Below are positions 37,801 to 55,429 of a stretch of DNA of 64,000 nt, in pieces. This stretch comes from Datnioides undecimradiatus (Eukaryota > Chordata > Actinopteri > Lobotiformes > Datnioididae), in contig WARS01000011.1 in the NCBI GenBank assembly GCA_008933995.1, positions 10,817,516 through 10,881,515 of the forward strand. The letters run 5' to 3'. The notes beneath the pieces were generated by a model. That model was not told the DNA's origin and made no database searches. It worked only from the letters and a program-made list of their open reading frames with translations. The translations under genes and the position numbers were made by a program. Positions within the stretch are counted from its first letter, which is position 1, and the number at the start of each line of letters is the position of its first letter.

Positions 37801-39113
37801 CATGCTGTTAGAGATGGGTCTAGACAAGATGAGAAAAGATTACATTAACTACCTCATTGGTAACCTTTTTAATTGTTACTATGAATATCTGTATGACTCT
37901 GACTATGAGTCTGCATTATGCTAATGAATTATTAAGCACAAACTTTACTTGATATTTAACTATTTGCAACTGTTAAATGTTTTTCTCAGGTGAAGAATTG
38001 ACCACACTAAACCACTTGGTAAGTTTGAGACTATTTTAGGTTTTCAAATTCACAAAATCAACAAAATCTGAATTTAAAGTAATGTCCACTGCAGTGTTAC
38101 TACCTGAGCACAGAGGTTGATCTTCAGGAGCAGGTGATCCGACTCAGGAAACTGCACCATCTGCTGGAAATAATTTTGACCTGCAGCACTTTCCTGGGTT
38201 TGCCCTACGACCGCCTCTTTCTTCTTACGCAGTAAGTCAGTTTGGCTTTTTCCAGTGATATATAAGCCAGTAAAATGCACTTTCCTGAAGATGCCTCTAA
38301 TGTAGATAGTTTCATTCCTCCAGATCATGTTTGCAGCATTACAAAACAAACCCGTATGATGAGGAGCATGAATTCAAGCTGCAAATTAAACCCACGCTCA
38401 TCAGCCACTTCTACCAAAAGTAAGGAACACATCTCTTTGCACTCTAACTGCTACATTACATCCAAAGAAAACTGCAAATGTAACTGAAGTATTTGTCTTT
38501 TCATTCATGTTTATAACATCTGATCATTTGTTTCACCCTCAAAAGTGTCAGAGAGGTAATATATACTGTAGGACTTCTGGGATTAGATTTCATACCGTGG
38601 ACAAGTAATTTAAAAACTTGTCATTTGACAAAAAACACAAGCCATTTAACAGAGGCAAGCTGTGCTGTGCTCAATTTTAAGAAACACTTTTGTGTTTACA
38701 CTGCCCTCTTGTGATTAGATCATGGAACATACATGTTTAATTCAAAGTTGAAGTAACAGGGGCTATCCCTCATTTGTTTATGTTCCACAGAGAGCACCCA
38801 GTAGTGTGGGGGGTCGAGGTGTCTAGTGGCCATGGTCCTCGTGAGGTGAGGACATCTCTACAGCTCAGTGACAGACCACTGGTGGATCATGTCGTCTTTG
38901 ACACAGGTTATTTTTATGCACCACTCCAATGCAGCACATGGCATATAACATATAGTTAAAAAATGTTGCTAGCCCAAGATACAGCACAGCTGACATTTTC
39001 CTTCTTTGTCTGTTCTGTCTTCAGATTATCCAAATGAAACAGTGAATGGGGACAGTGAGGATCCTGCCTTCTTCTCCACCATGGTGTGCTGCAGTCACGT
39101 CAACTTTGCATAA
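34864..39113 (+). CDS. zwilch: Kinetochore checkpoint protein Zwilch
   Basis: Subunit of the Rod-Zw10-Zwilch complex that brings dynein and the spindle-checkpoint proteins Mad1-Mad2 to unattached kinetochores. Eighteen exons: 34864-34913, 35128-35170, 35277-35369, 35811-35950, 36078-36268, 36408-36487, 36567-36722, 36843-36914, 36991-37084, 37177-37229, 37313-37415, 37515-37594, 37703-37859, 37990-38018, 38095-38231, 38324-38419, 38791-38906 and 39025-39113. Frame is continuous to TAA, giving 592 residues, against 591 recalled for human. Recognised by stretches such as [20 protein letters not shown] and [18 protein letters not shown]. An acidic low-complexity segment ([11 protein letters not shown]) lies near residue 90. 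No catalytic motif is expected. The assignment also fits the neighbours rpl4 and lctl. Confidence 0.95.
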
Positions 39114-39736
39114 ATTTACACAAAGCACACATAAACAACAAAGGAGGCATTTATTGTCGTTTTTGATGTTCTCAGTAACATGTTTATAATAAGAGAAGTA
39201 CTTTCCAGATGACCTTCCTCTGAAGCAGACAACTATAGGATGTACTGTATTATCTTTTAAATTAACCACTTTTCAGTCCTTTGTATGTATGTTTGTATCT
39301 GTATGTTTCTGTAAATGTATCTTTATTATCATATTTTCTGAAATTTCAGCAGTTAGCAGTAAAAATAGATGTTGAAGAGTTTGGGGTTTTTTGCAAATAA
39401 CTCCCAGTTGTAACCAAATGAAAACACAAAGTACAGTAGATAACAATAGATGTTTGCAATGGTAATCTTCCACAGCAATAGTGTAAATCCCAACATGTTG
39501 CAGGGCTGTTCGCACTCTGAATGTCTGTTGCTAAATTTATCATGGCCAGCTAAACCAATGTTTTTACAGCAAACACTGTATGCACATCAAATTAACAAAG
39601 TCACCAATTCTCTTAAAATTCAGTCTTAATGTATTTATGTCCACACATTATCCATTAAAGAAAGGATGCACTTGCCTAAGAGTGTGTGTGTGCTGATGTT
39701 TGTGTTTGTAAACATGCACACTGTGAGAACTCCTTT
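39114..39736. other. 3' UTRs between convergent zwilch and lctl
   Basis: AT-rich sequence between two facing stop codons. AATAAA in the lctl sense is present as tttatt at 39322-39327. I see no coding sequence. Confidence 0.6.
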
Positions 39737-43667
<3,931 letters not shown>

Positions 43668-43727
43668 GGTACTCCTGAGCCTGCGGCACAGTCACTGTCT
43701 GGTTCTACTCCAGTCCCTCAATGATGT
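43668..43727 (-). other. lctl 5' UTR part of first coding exon
   Basis: A consensus acceptor (tgtgtgcag, boundary at 43727) precedes the lctl ATG by 60 nt, implying at least one upstream untranslated exon. Confidence 0.5.
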
Positions 43728-44622
43728 CTGCACACAGAATCATTTAACATCACGTCATCACAATAACAAGCTTGAGCTGCAGCAAACATGTCATAATATC
43801 TAAGGCGCACACATACAGTTAGAACCATTTCCATTTTTATTTTCACATGTTGAAATTAGCAACAGAAAATATCTTAATATAGTGACAATAAACGGTCATC
43901 AAATGGTCTGAAAACATCCAATAGGATGAACTACAGGGGGTCCCACATCGCTATTGCAGAGCCAAATACCCCTTTTCAAACTCAATAGAGTGTGTGCTCA
44001 TCTTGCTGAGGTAGACAGTTCCCATACAAACTATGGTTTTACCTCTGTAAGCAAAGTTAATGTTAGAGAGATTGATATATTTACAGTGCACAACCACATG
44101 ACAGTAGTTGCATACACATATAAACATAATATGGGAACTTTCAGAACCTCAGCATCTAACAGTTATACTGAAATCAATAGTATTTGTCCAGTTGTCACAG
44201 TAAATGTCTAGATTAGAGTGCTCACAACTCTCAGAAGTTGAACATGTTTCTTAGTAGATCATTTCAATTCAAATTTTTTGAGAACATCACATCACCTCTT
44301 GACTTTATTGTCTAAGAAGCCTGCAATCAATGTGATGTACAGGATTTAACATGTAATGCAAAACTGAAGACATTGCAACTGTAAATTAGGAATATTGTAT
44401 TGTAAAAGTTTAGAAATAGCATATATTAAGTCTAATCTTCCTACTATTATGAATACTAGTTGTTATGAAATCTAATTACAAAATACTTGCCCTCCCCACC
44501 CCCGTTTTCTCCCTTAAGCAATTTTGCCTCAGTATTCCTTTTGCAAACTATTTAATAAATCACAAGTGCAAAATCCATCACTCCATAAAATTGGATTCAC
44601 AATAAGAAAAACATTCAATTAC
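43728..44622 (-). other. Probable lctl 5' UTR intron
   Basis: AT-rich, no frame or repeat seen. Bounded by the acceptor at 43727 and a candidate donor at 44622-44621. Confidence 0.4.
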
Positions 44623-44830
44623 CTGTGTGCCTTATGGAGAATTCATTTGCAGCAGGTGTGTGTGCGTGTGCTGCGCCCAAGTCCTTGGGTGAATGGGAGT
44701 TCTCCTGGAACAGCAGACCATGTAGAAAGCCGTGTATATCTGTTGGTGCAATCTCTATTGTACAGTGCCCGTTGTAGCACCACCCTTCTCCAGAGCTGTC
44801 CCTGCTGTCAGTGTGAAAGCTGGCCTTATT
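44623..44830 (-). other. Candidate untranslated first exon of lctl
   Basis: Minus-strand GC-richer block ending at a good donor (cacacag then gtaatt, boundary at 44623). It would pair with the acceptor before the lctl start codon. The 5' limit is a guess. Confidence 0.35.
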
Positions 44831-45504
44831 GTGAGGCGCACTGTATTGTTTTAGCTGTTTAGAAAATGCTGAATGGTTTGCTACTGAAAAGTGTTTGCAC
44901 TGCATTACCCATTGCCTTGGTCAGGTTAGTATAATTTTACATGGGTATGAATTGAGAATCTGAGAAGAAAACTGAAGGTTTATCCTCTTATTGCCCATAA
45001 TTCACATTACATGTGAAAAGCATTAGTAGGTACATCAAGCATAAAACTAAAAGTGTACATTGTACAAATCAGTCCAGTGAACCATATGCAAAACATTTTA
45101 TTTTGTGCTTACAATTATTATTTCTTGCATAATGCATACACAATATCTTCTTATATGGCCCAGCCATACATTTTAATGCGAATCCTAAAATGCACAATAT
45201 GCCTGGTGGGCAATAAGCACCTAATAACACTGTCTTACTGCATTTCAGTGAGGCATATCTCACAGACTTTGACACGTTGAATTCTAACAATTTGAAATCT
45301 GGATGACATGCCTCAAATCAGGCAATGGAGAGGTTACTGTTAGCACCACACATCATTAGACTACAACTGTTACTCACTTCATCCAAATAACTTAAACTTC
45401 CTAAGTGACAGTACAGAACAGGTGAACAATTAAACAGTTGGCCGTTAACATATGGTTCTTCTTCAGTGGTGCAAATATAGACGCCTCATTAAACACTGAG
45501 ACTG
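44831..45504. other. Spacer and snapc5 3' UTR
   Basis: AT-rich; contains AATAAA-type words in the minus direction around 45093-45105 that could end snapc5 transcripts. No coding sequence recognised. Confidence 0.5.
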
Positions 45505-46436
45505 TCAGTAATCATCTTCATCCTCCTCAGGCACATACTCAAGCTCATTGTCATCTTCTTCATCATTGTCATCCTCCTCTTCGTCTTCCTCCTCCTCATC
45601 TTCTTCCTCCTCCATATCATAATCTACAGCGGCATTCAGTAGCAATTTGGTTCTATTGATCTCGCTCTCATCATCAGGATTTATGTGAACCTGGCACAAC
45701 AAAAACAGTTATCTGTTAATACTTTAAAAAAATACACTTAAAAACACATCAACTGTGAAAGACAGCACTTTAAAAATAGTTACAAGAACAAACTATGGCC
45801 CTTTTTTTCAAATATAGTTCAATCATATTCATGTCTCTTTAATGAAATGTTGGTGTATAGGATATGACCAGCAAAAAAGAACAAGATAATATATCATACT
45901 ACAGTGGTCTAGTATGTGTGTCATCCTCAAACAGTGCAAAATGTATTCAGTTCAGCAAACAAAGAATGAACTGGATGTTTAAGGGACTATGCTATATACA
46001 AAAGCAGATCCTACAATAAAAGAACAACCCTTAGTAAGACAGTACAGTAGCATAGTGAAAAAATCTTTTCACTATGCTACTGTGCATATGATGCATAGCT
46101 GAGAATGGAGCGAATCAATTAACAAACAAAGACAAACATAAAATATCATGATATTACAGATTGTGGCATTTACCTCAGTTTCTGGGGATGAACGCTGAGA
46201 TGCTCCTTCTTCTGTTTGAGCATTAATGATGGACTTCAAAGCACCCTCTTCAAACTGAAACACAGAGTAAACACATATGCTACACAGGTACTAGAAACAT
46301 GGACACAAACTCCAATATCCTTAATGCTATGAACTCCCTCACTCACCTTTAACCTGTTCAGCTGGTCTTGTAACATGACTTTTATTTTAAGGAGAGTCTC
46401 CTCTTCCTTCTTCAACTCCTGCAGACGGCTGTGCAT
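45505..46436 (-). CDS. snapc5: snRNA-activating protein complex subunit 5 (SNAP19)
   Basis: Small subunit of SNAPc, which binds the proximal sequence element of snRNA gene promoters for RNA polymerases II and III in the nucleus. Coding exons 46436-46347, 46254-46174 and 45690-45505; 118 residues against 98 in human. Residues 1-30 (MHSRLQELKKEEETLLKIKV onward) form the conserved coiled coil that contacts SNAPC1/SNAPC4. The end from residue 84 is almost entirely Glu/Asp, longer than the human acidic tail. The ATG was chosen because an in-frame upstream extension begins only at a TTG just after a strong acceptor (46474), so 46437-46474 is 5' UTR. A 5' UTR exon with donor at 47024 lies upstream. 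Confidence 0.92.
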
Positions 46437-47023
46437 CTTTACTGGCACTGCTGCAGTCAGACCATTCCTCAACACTGAAAGGGGAAGAGAGCAGTAGTGC
46501 GAGAGACAGTGTCATACCAGGCTTTATGTTAAATATAAAGGTAACTAAGGTGACGGCATCAACAATTTTTCACACAGTAAAAATGTTTCTGCCTTCTAAC
46601 TTTTGTTGAACACGTTATCTTCACTCAATTCATTGAGCTGTCTTATAAGTATGCAAGTCCATTGTCTGTGCAATATGACGGGAAAATTCTGTTGACTTGC
46701 TGTTTATCCTACACTTATACTACCAATTCAGATTTCATTTAACAATGGTACTTTACAAGCTATTCTAAATGACTACACAATAGTCGGTATTTTTTTAATC
46801 GAAATATTTGATAGTATTATTTGGTCATGCATATATCACATCTACTTACGAACAGATCGGCTTTTAAACTTCACACCAGTACTGATAGTGTCAAATTAAA
46901 CAAAGAGAATAGACTGTGTTGCTACTATTAGCTACGAACAAACGTCTTGGCTAAGTAGCATTACCCCATAATGACAGTTTATTTGCGGCCATGAAAGAAT
47001 TAAACCCAGTTTAGGATTGTTAC

Positions 47024-47090
47024 CTCTTTTTTAAAAATCTGCCTACAGCTCCATATCAACATCGAAACCGATAACACGGAAGATGCGACG
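47024..47090 (-). other. snapc5 untranslated first exon
   Basis: Minus-strand segment ending in a donor (aagag then gtaaca) that would join the acceptor at 46474. The upstream limit is estimated. Confidence 0.45.
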
Positions 47091-47354
47091 TTTTCGACAG
47101 CTTTTATTTTGAATACTGATAGCTTAGTTGTTGTGCTACAGCGTCTAGCTAAAGTTTGGGTCCTGTAGTTATGCGGTCATATCCGGGCTTGTGGTATCTT
47201 TTAGTGCTGTAGGAATTTCACCATCTATTTTCGGGAAAGAACGGTGTGTGAAACAGTACAGTCACAACACACAAATACAGTGTATACATCTGTGGTCAGA
47301 TCAGAATTTTTTAGCTACTGTGATTCTTTTAAAAACTGTGGTCCGGCAACCATA
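47091..47354. promoter_or_regulatory. Divergent promoter between snapc5 and a plus-strand transcript
   Basis: About 260 bp lie between the snapc5 leader and a plus-strand ATG with a consensus splice donor 16 nt later. CpGs are concentrated near 47060-47110 and 47170-47250. No TATA box in a clear position. Confidence 0.45.
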
Positions 47355-49313
47355 ATGACAACGTCTGACGGTAAGTCATTTTCTGTTAGAAAAAGTTCAT
47401 AAAACCTGTTACCACAAAAGTAATTCAGAGACAATAGGTTTACATAGGATTTGTAATAAAAATGGGATATCGTTTTTGTTTCACTGTTAACGCTGTGAAT
47501 TAATCGGTATTAATTTAGAAAGTGAAAGCATAACATACACATTTATTCATTTCCCCACAGAAATACGACCTTACGAGAAGCACCTAAACATAGCATTGAT
47601 GATGGTGGAACCTTGAGTCTGGCGACATCCAGTGGTCAGTCAGCTGCACTTGCTTGCACCCTCGATGGGATGAAAATAGATTGTTTGATATTTATTTGAA
47701 AAAAATGAAGTTTTGACGGTAAGAACAGCAAGCAGTGTTTGTGTAACGTTTTTCAGCTGAGCAGCTATGTAAAACTGTGCTAACAAACCCCAGCAGTTCT
47801 TTAATTTGGTATTCTTAACGGTACCTAAAAATCAGTTGGACCAGGTGAACAGGAGTTAGCTACCTCAGCTAATTAACATGCATTCATGCAGCTATTTCTT
47901 TCTACTCGGTCATCAGTGGCCGTCCTCTTTTTCCAAAGAAAGGTTTGAAGTGGCAGGTGTCAACTTTACGGCACTAGGAAGCCTAATTTGTAACAAATGT
48001 AGTTCATAGTGTTAGTCTCCCTCATAAAACACAAGGGTCACACTATTGGAAGCCAAATAGGCCCTAAAAGCGACGCCTGCTTGCTACTTCACCAGACAAT
48101 GCGCTGAGTGAAACTGAGCTAATATGCAAGATTTAATTTAGCTTTCAAGCCTGATTCCTAGTGTGTTTGTGCTGTATGGTTAGTAAGACTAAAAGTGGGT
48201 GACAATTAAACAGCAAACGTCTTCAAACATGCAGAAAAGCAGTTTTATGACTAATTAGGGGAGCTTTTGTAGCACGTGCACAAGTATTAAGGAAGCCGGG
48301 ATCGTTTTCATGCAACAGAAACATTTAGGATTTCCATGTACAGTGACAGAGCAGGCCTCCTCCATGTTTATTTAAGTACCTGACCTGCCCTATGAGCAAA
48401 TATTCAGCAGTCTTGCACACTAGCTACAAAGCATGCAAGTCTCCCCTGAAGCCCCCGAACCCTTATTACACTGAGAGGGAGCAAGTAACGTAGATAACGA
48501 ATTCAGTGGAACCTTAAATAGATCACAGATGGAACTCATTGACGTGAACAAGATCTGAAACGGCTCTTAATCAGTCTTCAAAAAAATGTTAGAAGAGCCC
48601 ATTAGGTTCTTTATAGGATTCCTCGACTAAGTCCATCCAGATGTGTGCATTGATAATCACAGCACGCAGGCACGACTGGAGACTAACAATGCAGCCCAGC
48701 CAAAAGGAGAGACATACCTGTCTCTGCTCACACACACATATGCAAACATAGGAACTGCTGTAGGATGTAGGTTCCTCAATTTACTGCACCAGATGCCTTT
48801 TGTTGGTGTGCTAGACAATAATTTCAGCAGCACAGGTCGTTACTGTGTGGTGAAAGTTAATGTCTTGTCCGAAACCTTGAAAATGTGATCATGTACACAA
48901 CAGATCAGTAAAATGTAGTCAAGCTATTGTTTATACCTGTCAGATGATAGAAATGCACTATTCTAAATACCCTATAAACATCTTTCATTATTTTCACAAC
49001 AATGAATAAAAGATGCCCACAATAGTTTTGTGGTATTTAACATCTTATGAGGATAGGGTGTAGCTCACTTACCTGCATGGCACTTGAGCTTCTTTGTATG
49101 CACATTGATGTCTCCCTGTGTAATGTTATTTAGGCGACCATCACGATTTTTGGCTTATCTGTGAATAGTATTAGTGTCCTCTTCCTTGTGTCAATAATTC
49201 TACTTAATGAAAGCATTGTATGTTGTCTGCTCTTCAGGTGAGACACAGCAGCTGTCTGGTGCAGTTCTGCCACTGAAGACCCAGCAACACTCCCAGATAC
49301 CACAGCAGCACAG
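47355..49313 (+). CDS. Candidate 5' exons of an unidentified plus-strand gene
   Basis: A short first exon (47355-47370) reads MTTSD plus one base, then a perfect donor gtaagt. Two alternatives follow. An exon at 47561-47718 has a strong acceptor and a donor gtaaga but closes the frame after 18 more residues. An exon at 49238-49313 keeps the frame open for 25 residues (ETQQLSGAVLPLKTQQ, then Gln/Ser-rich) and ends at a weaker donor gttatg. The Gln-rich reading resembles the start of a nuclear regulator, but I recognise no family. The acceptor of the last exon (cttcag/gtgaga) could equally be read as a donor. The whole may be a long non-coding RNA with a chance ATG. Confidence 0.3.
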
Positions 49314-52300
49314 GTTATGAGAACCGACAAGGTGGTACCCACGTGTCTCTGATACAGGTTTGATAAAGTCCTGGCAATACTTTTCTGAGCTGTGCTTTTC
49401 TAAACTATGCTGCATAGCAAATGTGTGACATTTTATAGATTTTATTCTTTGGTTATTTTTGGCAAAATGTTCATACTTTTCTGTGCCAGCCCATGTCTGA
49501 ATTATTTAAATTGAAAATTTGATTGAATTATGCAACACATTAGTGTCTTAAAGGACAAATTTAAATCTTACCATTAAATTTATCATTTGTTGCACTATAA
49601 TACAGCCTGTATATAACATTAAATAATGTTTGTTTAGCAAAATGTTGTACACCATATTCAGAGAAGAATTGAAATGCATACTTGCGTTAAAACAAATGGT
49701 AAGGTTGCTCAGCATGTTTTTCCAAAATACAACGTAAGTCAGTAAAAGTAAAGTAAAGCAATTATGTTTTTGATGTCTCTGCTTGCATTGAGGGTGATGA
49801 GGGAAATAGTCAAGTTGGAGTATGTTGAATTTGTTTTAGTCAACTAATAGATTAATTTGCTCTTTATTACAACAATGCACATTTGCTGTGGTGTGGTATG
49901 TGACCATGCACGAGAACATTATTGTTTAGAGAGCCAAGCTCATAGGAAACCTTGGGAGGGTGTAACCAGAGCTGTGTGTCAGTGTACTGGAGACCTTAAG
50001 GATTTGGGGGGTCAGACGAAAAGGTGCTCTGAGGCCTGTGTCACACTATCGCAGCTGCCAGCCTCTCAGCAAAGACATGAGAGGCCCCACTGTGGCATGA
50101 GGGTTTTACTTGGAGCTGGTTTCAGCAGATTGAAGGTGGCTAATACTGTACAGTTATCACTCTGCTGCTTGAGAGCCACAGTTGCTTTTTCCTTGTCATC
50201 ACACAGACTCTGTTGCTGCTGCACTGCAATTTCTCCCCAGTCAAAGCTCTCCTGGGCAGGGCTCAAGCCTGGTGCTGAGGGCTGGTGGCAGCTGAAGCCA
50301 GGGCGACTGAGCCCTGTGTGCTGGTGTGAGTGGTGGTCTGCTATGCTTGTGCAGCGTTTGAAGGTGCTCCCACTGCCTGTGGAATGCAGTGATGGGTGTG
50401 CGGGATGAGAGGCCTCCCAAAAGGGAGAGGAGGAGAGGGGGGGGCTTTGAACAGCGCCGTCAGGAAGTTATGACTCAATTTTCAATCGTGGCAGTTAAAG
50501 CAAAGAGTAAGAGCATGGAAATAGTATAGGGCTGAAAGATGGAGAAGGAGAGTAGGAGGAAAGATGATGCAGATCGCAAGGTGAGGCCCAGAGAGATAAG
50601 ACTGTAAAACAGCAGGGTTTGTCAAGTTGATTTGTGGAGCTGATGGGGTCAGTGAATCACCAGAGAATCAAGGGTTCTTTTGCAATCACGGCTGAGAAAA
50701 ACCAGATCAGGGCCAGCAGTGCTTGTCATTTGTCTCAGGTTCAGTAACAAGGCACCCAGTTTGACAGAGGTTCACTCTTAAATTTTAGTTGTTTGTTTGA
50801 ATAAAACAATGGTTTATCTAATGTCTTACAGACTGTGATGCACTGTAGGTCAAGCCATCTATAGATAGCGAAGGGAAAGTTGGGGGTGACAGCTCCAGGA
50901 TGTTCCCGCTTAAGTATTATGTTGATATGGATGGGAGCCTTGGGCTCCTATGAAAGGAAAGGACTCATGCAGAGATTTAGAGGAGCCTTTGTTTCTAAGG
51001 AACTACATCAACCTTTTTATTTCCTGTCCTGAGCTCCCACACACATATTCATGCAAATTGGCACGCACACACAGTGTGACAAATGTATTACGAGTTTGTT
51101 GATTGTAATCAGCACAATTTCTGCACGTACACGGAGTCAGAAAGCCATGGATGCATACTTTTATGGTGAATAAGTGGATGTGTATGTAGACTCATAGATT
51201 ATGTTGTGTGGTTAAAAATATGCTTGTAAACACTCACACCCTTCCATACCATACTTAGAGCCAGAGAACGTATTTATATGTTCATACTTCATGTAATCCA
51301 ATGAGTTACGCATGTAGTGAGTAGAAATAATCTACATTCATTTTCTTTAATTATTTGCACACACTGAAACACTTCACACCAAATCAGTTAGCTGCTCAAT
51401 CCCAGTGGGCACGCTGTCTCTGCATCTCAGAAAATGATTGATAATAGCGTTAATCACCAGATTAACTGCAGCAGTGTGGTATGATCCAAAGTGTGGTTTT
51501 TGGCAATCAACACTTGCATGTGTATGTGTGTAAGAAAGTATATAGCTAGGTGCCTACTGCAGTTATGATGCTCTCCTCATTCATCAAGCAAGTGTAGTAA
51601 AAGCCAAGCTTTACTCCCTTTTCCAACTGGAAAATCGGATCATGGTTGCCTTCAGCATTTTATGATGTGAAGTACTTGAGTACCAGGAGACATTCTTGGT
51701 TCTATGCCTTTTTCATGACAAGCTCAGGAAAGCATATTTATTCCATGTTCAGATTTGATTTCAGTGTGCTCATGTGGCTTTTACTTGGCTTTCATAGTTA
51801 AACTGATCTGTCCAGAGAGGTATGAGCACATTCAGGCAAATTGGAAAGGATGTGCAACATGTTGTGATCCCAGGGAAGTGAAAAAGCAGAGTGACACAGA
51901 GCAGTGGAGGTCTGGTTCTCAGAAGAACGTCGGACGCATTGGAAAACTGAAAAGTGGCTAAAAACGCTGGCAGATCCTGGATGTAAGGCAATCCAATGTA
52001 ACCACAGTAAAAGGCTGTTGATTTAGGTCGGGCTAAATCGAGTGAGCGTCTTTATGTTGCAGCCCGGGGAATGCCTCAGATCATGGCATGAGGTTTTGGG
52101 CCCTGATATGATGTGGTTTGGTCAGGGATGGCAGGAAGGGGGTTTGGGGTCGAGTCTGAAGAGAATGCCTCTGTCACAGCTGAAATTTGTAAACTAATTG
52201 ACCACCCGTACACAGCATTCCTATTCCACTGCCCTTTCTCCCAAGACCGACAAACAAACCCAGAACTCAAGAACACCTCCACCAGGCCAGGGCCACTGAC

Positions 52301-54975
52301 TGTAGTGTGATTAATTACATTTTCCCTCTTCCTCTCTCACTTTGTTGCTCTCTCTCTCACTCTCCTGAGCCTGGTGTATTGGTCTGTATAGTTCACCTCC
52401 CTTGGTACTCTAAGTTAAACATCCCTGTAATGTCATACCAGCCAGAAGGAAATCCACTGTTTTCTTTTTCTGCTGTTGTTTTTTCTTCTCATAATGATTC
52501 ATTATTAGCAAGTCTTCGGGCTCATTTTTCTCTTTTAGTGAGCCTTTTCAATCTCAAATATCCAACTGCCCGGCCACAAAATGTGGTGAACGATGTTTTA
52601 GAGAAAGGTGAAAATAAACAAATCCTTTTGACCCTATTCACCAGAACCCCAAAGAGAGACAAGGTTGTGAAATAAGTCTCAGTACAGCACTGGGCAAGTC
52701 TTTGGTGCTGATGCCAAGGACAAAGGTCAAATGGCAACATGAGGTTGGGTTACTCCCATAAAGGACTGGCTGTGTGATCATGACATAGCATCGTCTAGGT
52801 AACCATGTAATCAATATAGTCTGTTTGGGACTGTGTGTCATGTTCCAAAGGTAATGCAAGTCAAACGTTCGGCTAGTTAATTTGCACGTTAATATGTGTT
52901 CCTCTCTGCTCTAATTTTTGGCCAGCATCCCAGTTGTAGTTGGTGAGAGACTGAAGTGTTCTTATCATTTCATCTAAAGCAAATATTGACTACAGAGGTT
53001 TGGGCATTCTTCACATTCCTCATGGAAAGACCATAGCACAGGTACCTGCCTTCCTGTTTCAGGAGGTATGCTTATTCTCTTTCTTTTTCAACAGTGAAAA
53101 TTGGTACCTTTCTCACATCTGTTTTAAATAACTCTGCATAAAACTGGAAATGGGGGGAATGGCTATCCTGACCAATGGTACAAAGCACCTCTAAAGCTTG
53201 GTCATTAGTAAGTTTTATCTCATTTGTAAAAGTAACAAGTTTTGGTTTTATGAGGGATAACGTGAGCAGTGACTGAGACTGAGAGAGAGAATCATATGGA
53301 TTCTCTGATGTAACTATCTGTGAGAAAGTGGACTAAGTTTATTCAAATATTGAAATTCGAGCAGATAGCTGTTGGCCATTTTATGTCAGCTAAATGATGG
53401 GGTTATGTTGCAAAATTGTGTATGTAAAAAGGTGATGTCAGCAGTCAGCTGAGAGGATGGCAGTCTACCCTGATGGAGGCATAAGGCAGAGCGGGCCCAT
53501 TGGTCAGAGGAATGTGTGAACACGGTGACAGAACCATTTATTTACAGGCACTTCCTCAGTGAGGTCTAGCACCCGCAGCCCAAGTGCAACCCCACGGGAA
53601 GACACAGCTGCGTGTGAACGTTGTAGCACCAGTCCTGCTCACTTTGATCGCCCGACATGAGAGTGGCCCTGATCTCTAGGAACACCACCCATCTTGTCTG
53701 ATATTCTGAGTGCACAAACTGAGACATTCCAGACGTGCAAACTGCCCATGACAAATGATCGCCCTTTGGGTTTTCATCTTTCGCATGCTGTGGGCTTCTT
53801 GGCACAGTGAAGTGGGTCTTGGGCTGAGAGATTTTCCTTCAGTAACTTCAGTAACTGGAGCGGCACTGCAAAATGTGGACAAGTCCTGGTGTGGATTGTT
53901 ATGTTAGAGAGCGCTTTCAGGGTGGGGCTATGATTTAATATTGACCTTTTTCAACACCGGACATACTGCACTGACAACACTGACAGCACTGTGGGGACTC
54001 TGTGTCATTTAGGGGACTGATGACTGGATTAAATCAACTTGAATAATACAGATCTTAGGCACAGCACAAAAGAAGTAGGTTTTGTTTTAGTTTCAAGCCA
54101 TAACCCTTTGAGAAGAAAGAAGTGAAAATAACATCTATTACTGCCAGATTAGTCACTGCATATTAGGGGGTGATGTTGGTTTTGATTGGATTCCAACTCC
54201 GCTCCAATTTCTTCTGTGGTTGCATGAAATATGTCCTTTTTTAATTCACAACTGAAGTCTCGAGGTGTGCTCCGTGTTTTAAAAGGGTTATAGAAGCCCA
54301 TTGATTTCTCCATTTCATTAAACAGGCCTTGCGCTGTGCCATAACTGATGTCATTCTACTGTTTCCTGTCATTTTCCAGCTCAGGCACTGGTCCACATGC
54401 CCTACTCCAAAGTCTGTCCAGTCAAACCCTGACATGATTGATTCTTTTACACTTCATTTGTTGCATTCATCAAAATTCCATTGAGTCATGAAACTTTGGC
54501 TGACTACTGTCCAAAGTAACCTAACCACAGCAAAAGAAATGCAAGGTCCTCTGGGACTCAGATTTCCCAAATGAACTGAGGACATTTGGTAATACAAAGA
54601 GAACAAAAACACTGCAATTAAAATGTTCTGCCCCCATGCAAAGAGTTCTTCCTGTAAAATTAGTTTCAGGCAGTTGTATCACCCAAACATTATTATAATT
54701 CTCATTTAGCCGTTAAGTCTCACATTGGCACTAGGACCATTTGAAGGAAGAATATAAGAAGGACATAGTTGTAAAGACAGATTTCTCAACTGCTGCATTG
54801 TCTCTCAGTGAGCTCTTCCAGTCACTTGGTTGCAGTTGAAGTTCTACATAGTATTTACATGAAGTTGTCCCCTCCCCACTCCCACTTTTGCTACACTCTG
54901 GTGCAAAGAGCGATTGCAGCTAGAAAAGGTTGGCAGCATATTTAGCAAGAATGCTTCAAAGATCTTAACTACTCC

Positions 54976-54980
54976 TGTGT

Positions 54981-55011
<31 letters not shown>
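54976..55011. repeat. (GT)n microsatellite
   Basis: About 17 GT units with one A interruption near the left end. Confidence 0.95.
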
Positions 55012-55429
55012 AAAGCTTGCACATGTGAGCAGGGAGATCATTATCTCCAAGTGTCATGTATGACCAGCTGTGGCACGTCTGAGATGTTGCCTGATTAAAA
55101 AGCAGACACACACTTTGGAAAAAGGAAAGTTGGCACTGAATCCCTGATTAAGTTGTCCATGTCACTTTCAGCTGCAGCAGAATAAAGGTTAAGATGGTTT
55201 CATTGGAAATCCATACATGTGGGGACACTGGTTAATGGTAGGTTTCCAGCTACCATTGGTAGCTAGTAACAGGAAAAGGCGATGCATTACAGCTGACTTA
55301 ATATAGACTATATGTTGTATCTCAAACTGAGTTTCAGAGATAGCAGTGTATTTATCTTGTTTCCCATGGCTGGACTATGTGGAAGTAGTCCTCCATAACT
55401 GTGGGTTACATTGTGGGACCAAGGAGGAA

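Noticed and set aside
49857-50408. Plus-strand frame of about 183 codons
   Set aside because: The 5' codon is not ATG, composition is Cys/Leu/Trp-rich as expected of non-coding DNA read in a favourable frame, and a second frame lies opposite it.
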